A stretch of 64,000 nt of DNA, from positions 97,621,338-97,685,337 of the forward strand of contig CM056744.1 of assembly GCA_029851415.1 (NCBI GenBank), written 5' to 3'. This document shows positions 22,752 through 33,922 of the stretch, piece after piece. Position 1 is the first letter of the stretch. Each line of letters starts with the position of its first letter. The DNA is from Eretmocerus hayati. Lineage: Eukaryota > Arthropoda > Insecta > Hymenoptera > Aphelinidae. Position numbers and translations under genes: made by a program. The notes beneath the pieces were generated by a model that did no database searches, was not told where the DNA came from, and saw only the letters and a program-made list of their open reading frames with translations.

Positions 22752-23342
22752 CACTTTTTTTTGAGAAAAGATTTTCTAATCATTTTTATTTTCTGGATCG
22801 CCCTTTTAAAGGATCACCAAACCGACTGCACGACATTCTGTTCAAAGTCATTGTTATTACCCCCAGAGAATATTTCAGCGTGATTTATCAAATTATGTAG
22901 GACAAGTTTCTTATATTGAATACAGAATTCTGAGTTTTCTCGTATAAATGCCTCAGAAATCGAAACATATCTATAGACTTTTTCGAAAAATGATCAGAAT
23001 ACTAAGAGAAGAAAAATTGCAGAAGCTGAAATGTTTTTCTAAAATGAGATCTCTACATACCTACTACATACTTACGAAATTTCTAGATGAGATTTTCTTC
23101 TGGATTTTTGCCATTTTTCCGTCACTGTTTTAATCAAACAGAAGGTTATTCTGAAGATTTTCAGAAATAGTAGATCAACCCGAAAAAATTCAACCAGTCC
23201 TAAGACATAACTTGACGAATCGGTCTAAAATTTTTTTTGGAGCAGTTTTTATGATTATTTTGAACAAAATTTCGTATGGTTTCAGCGATCAGTCTAAAGA
23301 GGCGTAATCCAGAAAATGGCAATGGTTAGACAATTTTTTTTT
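22752..23342. repeat. Weak inverted repeat (about 60-bp arms)
   Basis: TCTAATCATTTTTATTTTCTGG on the left pairs with the complement of CCAGAAAATGGCAATGGTTAGA on the right, continuing about 50 bp at roughly 70% identity. It could be an old TIR element of about 590 bp. No second copy was found here. Confidence 0.4.
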
Positions 23343-24935
23343 TTTTCAAATAACTGACTGCGCCACTGTTTTCATCTCGAAAAAATATTCTCAACCTTTA
23401 GAGGGCAAGGAATGGCTACTATGGCTCACCACGGCTCTGACCCGATAAAAAATTTCTTATACATTCATCATACACGAACATTCCCATGGAAATCGGAAGT
23501 CATTTTATGAAAAAAAAAAAAAATCCATGTTCTCTAAAAGATAATTACAGATCTCCAGCCCCCCATGATTTTCCAGACCAGACTCTATAATTAAGGTTGA
23601 TTTTGAAATAAGTAGTGAATCTTCCCCATAGACGGTCAGACTCCAAAACCCGCGGTTCCAGACCTTGTCAATCTTTACGCCCCTAATCGAATACGAATAC
23701 GCATCATCACGATGACTCTGTTCTATTCAAAGTCAGAAATTCCAAGGCCAGTTCACAATCACTACACAAGAAAAAACCCAGGTATCGATCGTCAATAAAC
23801 ATCAATTTTACTATCAAAGCTTTGCAAGCTCTTTTTTTCTCATACACGTACATACACACGCACGCACGCCCACGCACACTTGTAAATTGAAAAATATCCT
23901 ACGCACTTTTGGATAATAGATTATCTATCTATCCTGGCGTGAGTGATGTATTATACCTCATTTATATTAATGTATTACGGGCACGATAGACTCCACTTAT
24001 CGATTAAGAAATTTCGATTTACACAGATCAAACAATTAGCCAGAGAGCCCCAATTGCCTTTTTTTACTCATCACATATCGTCCAGAAAACCTTAATTATT
24101 AATCTACTAATACTGTCAATGTTACACATTACTCTTTCAAATTTGCTTCTAATAATACATGGGTATTCCCAAGGAGACAAGAAAAAATGAAAAACATTGT
24201 CTATATATTTGAGATCCATTGTGCGTGACAACTGGGCTCAGGAGAACGACAGGTTATTAGCCATTATTAACAATTGTATGAGGATGAGGGGTGAGAGCAT
24301 CGACTGAGTTATCCTATGATTAGCTTTTTTGCTACGATCTCATGATATCGGATGTACAACCTTCATTTACAGCTGGTTTATATCATGCAATATACATTAT
24401 AGGTATATGGCTCGTGTGGTTTTATCGAACCTATTGTGAGATTGGTGTGCTCATCTCTGCATTGGCTCATGGAACATTGCGTTCTGAGACTCTGACGTGG
24501 AAAGCTGTCGAATAAAAAATGTAAAGGGATGAAGGGATGGCTACCTAGATAGCTGAAAGTGTATTTGATGAACACTTTCTTTTTTTTAGTACTGTACCGA
24601 TAATTGGAAAAATCATTTTCATCATAGCCGGATAGTTTTTATCTATTTAGTTTCATCTATTGAAGCGTGTATTGAAGATGTAGGCTCTTACCTTTTTGCA
24701 TGAACTTTTAGCGATTTATCGAACATAAGAACTAGGAATAAATTTGTAATGAATCCTCCCTTAGATCTGAAAAATGTCTCGATTCTAACGTACAAATTTT
24801 TCAAATTCCGATCAATAATATTATCCATCATAGATTTTTTGTAAAAATCTTCAACTCGGATGTTATCAAAATGTAGTTGGTGTAGAATATAATGAGAGTA
24901 GAATATTTCAAATAATATGTCATATCTTACGAACG
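23343..24935. other. No gene recognised
   Basis: AT-rich. A CA/CG-biased microsatellite-like tract (ACACGCACGCACGCCCACGC) lies near 23850-23878. A hydrophobic minus-strand frame ends at a good donor near 24691 but has no support. Confidence 0.5.
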
Positions 24936-25590
24936 CTATGTAAGGTATGTGCACCTAACATACCTTTCTTGAGCTATTTTTCCAATAAGATTTGGCCCAC
25001 TTTGAGTTTTTCAATGTACTTTGGCTCATTTCAAAGCTTGTTTCAAGACCTTCAAAATAACCCAAAGTAAGAACAATTTTGACTAACCAGAGCCGAGCTA
25101 TCACAATTTTTCCAAAAAGTGATATTTTGCAAGTTCGCGAGAGGGTGTACTCAACATGCTCCCATGCAAATTACATTTGCAGCTTTTTCATCAGGACAAA
25201 TCATTATTCCCGGCTCGATTTAATGTAATAAATACGTTCTAAGGAGTAAAAATATTCATACTGTGCGCTCTTTGAGGTAACCACACGGAGGGCATGCAAT
25301 GTATGATGTATATACTCCTGTGTTGTCCTTCATTTACTCCAAATGATTTCCGTATTTGACTAATGAATCGTTCTGAATTCGACTTCTGCATCTAGGAAAA
25401 AGAAAAATTTGAAAATCTTGAGACAAGAAATTGAATGTAATAAAGTACAAAAAGATTGTTCGAACTGAAAAAAAATTAAGCACCGGTTTTATTTCTTAGC
25501 TGTTCAAACACGAAAATAAGGAAAATCATTTTAAATTTCCTGGAAGAAATAATTCAGGGTCGACCCAAACCGCTTATTTTCTCATGCTTC
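24936..25590 (+). mobile_element. TAAGGTAA-end element, copy 1
   Basis: Starts TAAGGTATGTGCACCTAACA. It shares several blocks in order with the copies at 30246-31010 (inverted) and 41940-42480: the CTATCACAATTTTTCCAAAAAG block, the GAGAGGGTGTACTCAACATG block, and a far block around GCACCGGTTTT...CAAACACGAAAA...GGGTCGACCCAAA. The right boundary is approximate. No transposase. Confidence 0.65.
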
Positions 25591-27382
25591 AACATAACAT
25601 ACGTAAAAGAAATTTGCGGAAAGTTTAACGAATTTCCATTCCCGGAATCGAATCAAGTAGAGGGGGTAAATTGGCTACGCTAACCGCAGTATTTCTGAGT
25701 TTAAAGTATGAATTCGGTAGTGAACCATTTCAATAGTGCGAAATTTCTGTTACAACCCATTTGAAAATATTTTGAATTCATTTTTGTTTTTTATACATTA
25801 ATTATGCCTATCTAAATAGTATAAATAGAGAAATATATTCCGTCATTCACATTATCCCTCCAAAATCGACTGTTGTGAACTTGCAACATTTGACTTTCTC
25901 AATCAATTCGCAATTTTTCTAGCTCAACAGTAAAATAAAATCTGACTAGATTCTGAAAATTATCATTATCATCCGAAAATAAATTACCCGCACGAATCGA
26001 TTCAAAATTCTTTTTGACGTTTTAGCTGGAGTTAAAAAGCTCGAAATTTTTTAAACCTCTGTATTTGATTAATTTTCAACTACTTTTCACCAAAACAAGA
26101 CATTCTAAGGCAAAATTGAAAGAAATGTTACAATTATCCAAAAATTGAACATCAATGAAGTAAAGAATGAAGCAAATTCCAACGAATAATAAAAAAGTCA
26201 GAAAATGTCATCATATTAAAATCATAGAAATGTTCACAATGATAGTTGTAAATCCAAATCTACCATCTATAAAATGTTATAGAGTTTCTTCCAAGATCAA
26301 GAATCATAAAGATCGCAGCACGTGCGTATAAGAGTGGCTTAGAGGATGAAAAATATTGAAAGACTCTATGTTGGCAAGGACTGCTACGGGTTAGTTATAT
26401 ATATTATACCACAATCGGCTACTTTCATTGCGATAAAATCAATAAAAAGAAGTTTCAAAAGCTCGAGAATCTCAAATTCAAAATTTTGCAACAGTTATTA
26501 TTATATACCTCCTATACAATGTAACATCCGCGTAGTCTTCATACGTCAGTCTCTATAATACCTACTTATCTCTCTTTTCATCCAAGATTACACGTGGACG
26601 TAATTTTACGAAAAACGTTTCAGAGGAAAATGTATACAGAGACGCAAAGAGTAGTACACGTGCACAACATGATTCTGATGCTCTATAATATCCTATCCTC
26701 GAGCGAAAAAGCGGTATTACATTCGTTCCATTTATACGTATAATTAAGAGAAGCATCTTTATGTCGTGGAGTAGAGAAACTTGGGTGGATTCCGTTACTG
26801 ATGTATACTTTGGTTTCGACTGAGACTGAGATTCATCAGAGATAAGTTGAAAGTTCGAATGGGAGGAAACTGTGTCCGAGATGCGCAAGCTTGTGCTTTA
26901 CGGAAAATGCGAGATTATATCGTTAATTAGAAACTGCGCTCATCATTGTTTCTATCGTTTTGAGCGACTCTAATTTTGATACTGCTGTTTCTGTCGGTCC
27001 AAAGTCGTTTGTTGTGATGATGCTGTTTCTAGAGATGGATTTTATGTCACTTTTTCATTTTTCTTCTCATTTTGAGAATATACGGTAACAGAGACCTCTT
27101 CATAAAATCACAATATTTGGTGGTTCATCAGCTAATCAAATTTATAGTAACAAATTCATAGTCCTTTAATTAAAAAAAAAAAAATAAAAAAAAAAAACAT
27201 TAATTCAATATCATGATCAACAGAATGAATAATTTGAGCAAGCAATGAACAAGGTCAATTGGAGAAACCATTTCAACTGTTTCTGCTAAATTCACAACGA
27301 TTGGATAAAAAACATGGTGCACACAATTATTCATATTGAAATAAGTTGCCTCTGTAGTCAATCTCACAAATCTGGAAATATA
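25591..27382. other. No gene recognised
   Basis: AT-rich; includes an A-rich tract at 27170-27200. The minus-strand frame 26888-26562 has no recognisable domain. Confidence 0.55.
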
Positions 27383-28335
27383 TCGTAAACCGGGGTGAAT
27401 GTGGCTACTTTTCCGGAAAGAGATTGTAATAGTCGGAACTGCGATGCTATACCACCTAGAAAGACGTGCAAGAGCGCATTTTGAAGCTTAGAATCTCTTT
27501 TTTTTTAGAATACTTCACCTAATTTGTGATGAGACAGGTTCCATTTACCTTTCTTTCCGTTGGAATGAAGTAGAAATTGTCAAGTAAAAATTTCATGTTG
27601 CGGAAATTTACCTGAACAACCCAGTAGATCTATTTCTATCTCTTTCCAATGATTTTCTCTTAGTAGCTAACGACGTCCTCTACATTTTGCGCTATCGCCG
27701 ATTGAATTTTGATGCGACAGTTATTTAGAACGACCACTTGAACGAGAACTTGTGATTTCTCGGCTGCTCCGGGGTGAATGTGGCCACTTTGTTTCTTACA
27801 ACTCTCGGAAAAGCAAATGAGTGGAGTAGAATTCCAAAAACAGCATTTTGGAGGTGACGTCAAGGCGCGTCGAATGAGTACAGATACATATAGGTTTGGT
27901 CGGAAAGCTGCAATGAAACTCAACTATATAGGGTTGGTCAAAGTGTCCAAAATCAACCCAGACGCCACTCGAGACACAACCGTGCTTGAGACGCCACTGT
28001 AGTTTATGAATTCCAAATTGTCCGCTTGACTCGGATTTTTTGAGCTATCGAGATGAATCCAACGGTATTCTCTTCGTTATTGGATTCGCTCAGACTATTA
28101 TAATCGCGGTGCTCAACGACACCACACATGTGGCCGGATGCCGGGGTGAATGTGACCACCCTGTTTTTTACACTTTCCGAGAGAGCAAAGGGTCGAAATG
28201 GAATTCTAAAGTCAGCGTTTTGAAGAAGACGTCAAGACGCGTCGAATGACCTAAGATACATATAGGCTTGTTCGAAAAATCGCAACGAGAATTCAATCAG
28301 ATGGTCTAAAGTGGCCACATTCGTCCCGGTTTACG
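27383..28335 (+). mobile_element. TIR element related to family B (CCGTAAACCGGGGT ends) with internal tandem repeats
   Basis: 953 bp, TA on both flanks (27381-27382, 28336-28337). Ends TCGTAAACCGGGGTGAATGT / complement ...CCCGGTTTACGG. Most of the body is a tandem repeat: GGGGTGAATGTGGCC-like starts occur near 27393, 27769 and 28142, a period of about 375 bp, with shared inner blocks (GACGTCAAGGCGCGTCGAATGA, ACATATAGG). The TIR begins with nearly the same bases as 8556-9562, so the two families are probably moved by related enzymes. Confidence 0.84.
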
Positions 28336-28589
28336 GTATAATCCAAAACAATCAAACCATATTTATGAGATTATTATGAGAATATTCATGAGAAAAGAGA
28401 TCTATTGGTATCCTTAGCGAAGTAAGACAATAAACCGAGATATTCATGTTGATTGGAACATGCAACTCTCTTATTTCGCCTTTGTCATGAGGTATCCAAA
28501 CCTGTGAGGGTTTAGGTTAACTGGGACCTTGCCCAAAGCATTGTGTAAGATAAACACATATAGCTTCTTGAAGCCGCTAAAAATTTTTA

Positions 28590-28775
28590 TGTCTGTTTTT
28601 TTATGAATTTTGGATGTGCTTTTAAAGTCAAATTCAACTCAAATGTGACACCAAGATCGCGCATATCAATGACTCTTTCTAATAAGAAATTATTCAGATG
28701 ATAAATGTGATTTATTACAAAGTTCAAAAAGTAGTGTGAAGGATGAAACATAGAGCTAGAGTGAAAATTTTCCAT
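28590..28775 (-). pseudogene. Non-LTR retrotransposon (LINE) reverse-transcriptase fragment
   Basis: Sixty-two codons reading ...FHPSHYFLNFVINHIYHLNN then FLLERVIDMRDLGVTFELNL. The pattern [YI]xLNNxxLERVxxMRDLGVxF followed by LTLKAHPKFI is the region just after the palm of non-LTR reverse transcriptases (Jockey/CR1/RTE-like, usually LERVxxIRDLGVxFDxxLTFxxHI). The YADD active site upstream and the thumb and C-terminal parts are not found in frame. The frame ends in a stop at 28587-28589. A decayed scrap, not a working element. Confidence 0.75.
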
Positions 28776-30245
28776 TTTATCATTAAGATGTGCCGTGCTG
28801 GGATCTTTTTTTTTGGTATAAGCTACGTAACATGGTTTGCTAAGAAATTTGATCTGGGGAGACCGTTGATTTCTTCAGTTTTTTCTGTATTAAATAGAAT
28901 TGAAGGAGCTGTACCACATATTTGCTCATTTTGAATATTATCGTCTGCCCGGTGCTCATTTTTTTCAACATCCCATGGATGCGCAAGCTCGTAAAACTTG
29001 TCGCGTCTTTTATAATATTTTTTTTCGTGCTTCCGAGATGAGAGTAAAAAGTTTTGGTCGATTTAAAATATCATCCAGCGTTTGTCAGTTCCAAAGTCAA
29101 TTTTGTTGTGGAAGAAAGATGAAACTTTTCAAATCTGCAGTAACATGACTCCGTAAGTCTCAATTTAAAAGTACTTTGAATCATTTTCTTGATATTTGAA
29201 ACGAGATTTAAAGTGAACCGAGACTCGGGAATTATGAGTGAGATAGAAGTGAGAACCACAAATAAGGAGGTACTTTGAATCGTTTGGATCGTTATGTTAG
29301 AAATTCTTTCCGGTGCAAACAAGACTGAATTTTCTTCAAGTTGTATGTAAGCTCATTTTTAAGATCTCTCATGTGGAAAATTCTAAAATAACTAGGGATC
29401 ATATCAATATAGAAATGTATGAATTCTTTTCTATGAGTACGAGATATTTTGTGCCACTCTGGAATCATATTGAAGCAATGGCCAACGTTATTTCCTTTGG
29501 AAAAACTACTTGCTGAAGTCAATTTGATGCAGTAGAATTAGATAAGTGGGTTGAAGAAATTGTAGAGCTTCTCTTTCGGACTCGGGGACTTGCTGTCACT
29601 CGAATTCTTTCTCATTTCGAAACGGATATCTACAATTTTGATAAATCAAATGTAAGTGGCGAACGTTTTGATTCGAAAAAAATTATGTCTGCAGCACTAG
29701 GAATCCGTGCGTTCCCGAATAACGTTCCGAATAAAGGTACAAAATGAGTCAATGTAAGTTTAAAATCTTTGACTAAGCCAGAAGTTATAAATTAGAAGAA
29801 AGAAAAAGTGGAAAAATAGGGCCACATACCATTTATAATGGACGTGCCTCCTTAATTGCCAAGATAGATTGCTCAATAGGGAAACAAAAAAGTAAAGTAA
29901 GGGGGGCTAAGTTCACCATCACGATACAAAAAAATTTGCACAGGCTCGTTTCATATATAATGGGGAAACTTCTGAGTCCTCTGAAGTTCATCCTAAAGGA
30001 AAAACGGGAAAAAGTCGATGGATGCCCAATTGATAGCAGGTTTTGTATAGAAGAAACTCTCGCTCGAAGAGGAATACCCACATTAAAAGGAAATCTCACT
30101 TATAAGGCAACGAGCAATTTCTCCGTAACGCCAGCTCAACTGCCTATCGGTTGAAATAGGTGATGCTATGGAAAGATGATATGAGGTTTTTTTGTTTTTG
30201 TTTTTTTTTAAATGAAATCGCTACATTTCTGCATGATATACTATA
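28776..30245. other. No gene recognised
   Basis: AT-rich. No further reverse-transcriptase motif was seen next to the LINE scrap. Short open frames only. Confidence 0.55.
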
Positions 30246-31010
30246 AGGTAAGTGTACCCAACCTGCCTCGTATACCCATCATATGGCCACCATATACTGA
30301 TCTCAGGAAAAGGCACTCTTTGACCTTCTCACAATTTTTTCACGTTTTTTACATCATAGTATAAGAAAATAAATTATTTGGACCGACCCCGGATGGTTTC
30401 TGCGTTTCCCACAAAATATAAATAAAGGTTTTTGCATTTCTCGTGTTTGCACAGCTAAAAAATCGCCGAGGGAACTGCGTCCAGCAAAAGCGGTGCCAAA
30501 TTTTTTTACTTTCACCAATCACAACGTACTTGAGGTTATTCGATTCTTCGTCTCAAGCCCGGTAGAATACGTTCTTCAGAGTTTCAAACTTCGGATCTAG
30601 AGTTACTCAATGTGCAAAACGGAGATGATTTGTATAACATGAAGGCCAACATGTGAGTGAACCCAACATGAACCTCCATGAGATTGTCTCAAAAAGATTT
30701 AAAGTATGAATTTTCTTTTTACACTCAGAACGTGTTCATCAAGTCAAAATATCCCGTAAATAGTTATTTGGACCACCGAAAAAGCTAAAAATGTGGTTGC
30801 ACGTCAATGAAATCGGTTTAATGCACTTTATTAGGATGAGGGCATGTTAGGTACACCCTTCCGCGAACTCTCGAGACATCACTCTTTGTGAAAATTGCGA
30901 TAGCTCGACTCTGGTTGGTCAAAATTGAACTCACTTTAACTTATTTCGAAGATCTTAGACCAATTTTTAAAATGCGATAAAGTACGTTGAAAAATATTAA
31001 AGAGCGCCAA
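30246..31010 (-). mobile_element. TAAGGTAA-end element, copy 2 (inverted)
   Basis: One end is TAAGGTAAGTGTACCCAACC (30246). The complement of 30838-31010 matches the first 200 bp of the other two copies (TGTACCTAACATGCC, CGAGCTATCGCAATTTT, CCAACCAGAG). The complement of 30380-30520 matches their last block (GCAAACACGAGAAATGCAAAA). The outer end near 31010 is degenerate. Confidence 0.65.
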
Positions 31011-31144
31011 AACGGGAAAGCGTGGTGGATAAGACTTACTCTGACCATATTACAGGTTAAGTCTTTCTCGAAGTTGATATTTTTCCCTAAGTTTTCTTCA
31101 TATTTGATTTGATAGACACACTTTACCTGAAAATCTACCGTTAA

Positions 31145-31908
31145 GTACCGTGCAAAAATTCCTGAACGGTGGTATGAAATCCTCTCTTGCGAAAACGTCG
31201 ATTGCTCGAGCGCAGATTGATGTAGAGAAATTTTGAAAAAAGCATCTTAAAGATGGGAAAAAATGCTAACTTTTGGTTGGTTTTGATTTTTCTTTCAGCC
31301 CTTCTTGGTACCTCAGATAGCTGATGTAATTTAAAGGATTTCGAGGAAAAACCCGTTTTTACAATATGGGCTGTAATTTGGACGCGGATAAAGATAGAGC
31401 GAAAAAATGCCATTTACAATGATTTTTTGATTATATTTCACGTCATGCGAATAAGAGTGTGAGAGCTCTCAAACTAGCCAAAACCGTAGTTTTTTGCCAT
31501 TTTCTGCTGTTTTCGCCCGTTTTTCAATGAAAATCCGAGAATCTGGCTACTTACAGGGCTCTCACACTCTTACTCGCACGACGTAAAAAATAATCAAAAA
31601 ATCATTGTAAATGGCATTTTTTCCGTTCTTCAAGATGCTTTTTGCAAAATTGTTCTATCCTTATTCGCGTCCAAATTACAGCCCATATAGTAAAAACGGG
31701 TTTTTCCTCGAAATCCTTTAAATTACATCAGCTATCTGAGATACCAAGAAGGGCTGAAAGAAAAATCAAAAACCACAAAAAATTAGCAATTTTCTCATCT
31801 TTAAGATGCTCTTTTTCAAAATTCCTCTACATCAACCTGGGCTCGAGCAGTCGACGTTTTTGCAAGAGAGGATTTCATACCACCGTTCAGAAAATATTTC
31901 ATGATACT
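31145..31908. mobile_element. Fold-back element 2
   Basis: Near-perfect inverted repeat. Left arm about 31145-31480, right arm about 31543-31908, loop about 62 bp. Outer ends CTGAACGGTGGTATGAAATCC / complement; inner ends GAGTGTGAGAGC / GCTCTCACACTC. The right arm has about 30 bp not in the left. The two 91-codon frames (31413-31141 minus, 31642-31917 plus) are nearly identical proteins read from the two arms and are best explained by the repeat. Confidence 0.9.
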
Positions 31909-33300
31909 GTATGTTGAATAAATTGTTGATCATATTTGTACGGTCGTAAGCATACAGTGAGTCTTTCATTTTGGCACTTTTTCAACGATTACTAAGTTTT
32001 GTTGGATAAATTGTCTGCATGAATCAAAGTTTCGGAGTTGAATTTAATTCAGAATCGCTCCCAGTTATTGAGTAGTGCAGTGAAAATGATCAAGTCATTT
32101 TTTACGCACGACAAATATTGAAAAATGTCAAATGGAGGAAAAGAAAGTATTTAGTTCCCATGGAAATCCTTTTATGAAATTGCACATCACGGCGAGCCTC
32201 GAGCACACTAACTTTCTCTCTCAAGAAAAATGCAAAAATGTCATTCGAGACGATTATCATCAAGGATTAGTCCTTGAATATCTCATTCACCTGCCTTCTC
32301 ATTGTCAAATATATAAAAAAATATAATTTACTCCGACAAGAAGCTTCATCTCTCCAATGACTGGCAAGAATTAATGACCTAAATACCTACTTATTGATGA
32401 ATAAATATATCGTCAACATATGCAGTACAGCAATGATAAGTCGTAATTTGTATATCAAGTAATAAATTTCATCAAACCAGGGAATAAAAATAAAAAAAGT
32501 TCATTACGTCCACCCGAGACTCTCTAGATACTTGTACAGTTTTTTTTCCTTTCTGGTACCCCCGATAAGAGAGAATAGAGATCAGAGCCAAGGTAAATAC
32601 ATCCGCGTTTCATCGAGTTTATAGATATAGGTGTTTACAATATATAGATGTAGTACATAGATATAGAATAGGTAGAGAAGAAAAAGTTAACAAAAACAGC
32701 CCCGTGGGTAAGCTCAAAGATGAGCTATCTAATAAAGCTCTTGGGGACGAAAAAGAGTCTTTGCTACCGGATAAGTATTAGTATGGCCATATTCCCCTTT
32801 TTCTTCACCGTCAACCGACGCTCGTTTACTTTGAGTATATGAACTATATTGTATCTACTTCTAAGTAAGCTCGTATCTATTTAAGCTTTTGAAAGCTTGA
32901 GATACTAATGAGTGATGTGGTTAGAGCTAATTGTATGATTAAATACGATTTATAGATTCATGGCCTTGAATTGTTCGTCTTGACATGGGTTTTCGTGGAC
33001 ATTCATAGTTTCCACGTGTTATAGTTCGTAGGTCCTATTTGAGGAGATTGATTATTCTCAAGTGGAATGAATTCTTACTTGACTTGCTCGTGGAAGAAAA
33101 TATTTCAGGAAAATAATTTAGCACATTAATTCACTCAATGCAGAATATAATCAAGCATAGGATTAAAATTTTTTTATATAAAGTTAGTATATGACCGAAT
33201 TTTTGACAATTTATAGATTATTTTTGATTTGATTCCTTTTCATCATTTTTCATTTGGTTATAAATATTTTTATAGATATTTGGATGGTCTTCTACAGAGA
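31909..33300. other. No gene recognised
   Basis: AT-rich sequence with short open frames only; no repeat partner found in the window. Confidence 0.55.
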
Positions 33301-33922
33301 CCCATGTGAAAATGGGAACCCTATGATCATATATGAACATGGGGTCCAAGGACCCTATGACTATATATTAACATATATGAAATGATTTTCAGAATTTTTT
33401 AAAATCCGAGGAATGGTTTCACTTTCAGGGGATATTACATCAAAAAGTCACGATGCTGTTACATAATCGAGAAAATCTCCAAGAATCATTATATATCTCA
33501 ATAGAAAAAGATTTTAATTGCCAAGATTATAAACGTTCTGGCATATTCGTGACAAACCTGCTTAAATGTAGTATCTCTCAAAATGATGATCTCAAGATAT
33601 AACAAATTGTGCAGATTGGCCACCGATTTGCCAAACGATTTAAATCTTGAAAATTAAATTTTTTTTCTAGCAGGAGAATGATATCACTTATAGGTCGTTT
33701 TGATTCGATTACTTAATGAACCCTTGGAGATTTTCTCGGTTATGCAAGATCAGCAGCGTGACTTTTTGATGTAATATTCTCTGGAAATTCAACCACACAT
33801 AACAACTTCTCAGATTTTAAAAAATTTTGAAAATCGATTCATAGATGTTCATCTATGGTCATAAGTTTCTTGGACCCGGCCCATGTTCATATATGATCAT
33901 AGGGTTCCCATTTTTACACGGG
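33301..33922. mobile_element. Fold-back element 3 (GATCATATATGAACATG ends)
   Basis: 622 bp. Left arm 33301-33495 begins CCCATGTGAAAATGGGAACC. Right arm about 33720-33922 is its complement and ends CCCATTTTTACACGGG. Shared inner block ATTACATCAAAAAGTCACG. The terminal plan (CCCnnGTAAAAATnnG, then TGATCATATATGAACATG) is shared with 38173-38587. Confidence 0.83.

Noticed and set aside
24688..24954. Hydrophobic minus-strand frame ending at a gtaagag donor, considered as receptor signal-peptide exon
   Set aside because: The donor leaves phase 2, incompatible with the phase 0 start of the exon at 16360, and the frame shows nothing family-specific.
31141..31917. Pair of nearly identical 91-codon frames on opposite strands
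   Set aside because: Explained by the two arms of fold-back 2; the similarity is of DNA, not of a gene pair.
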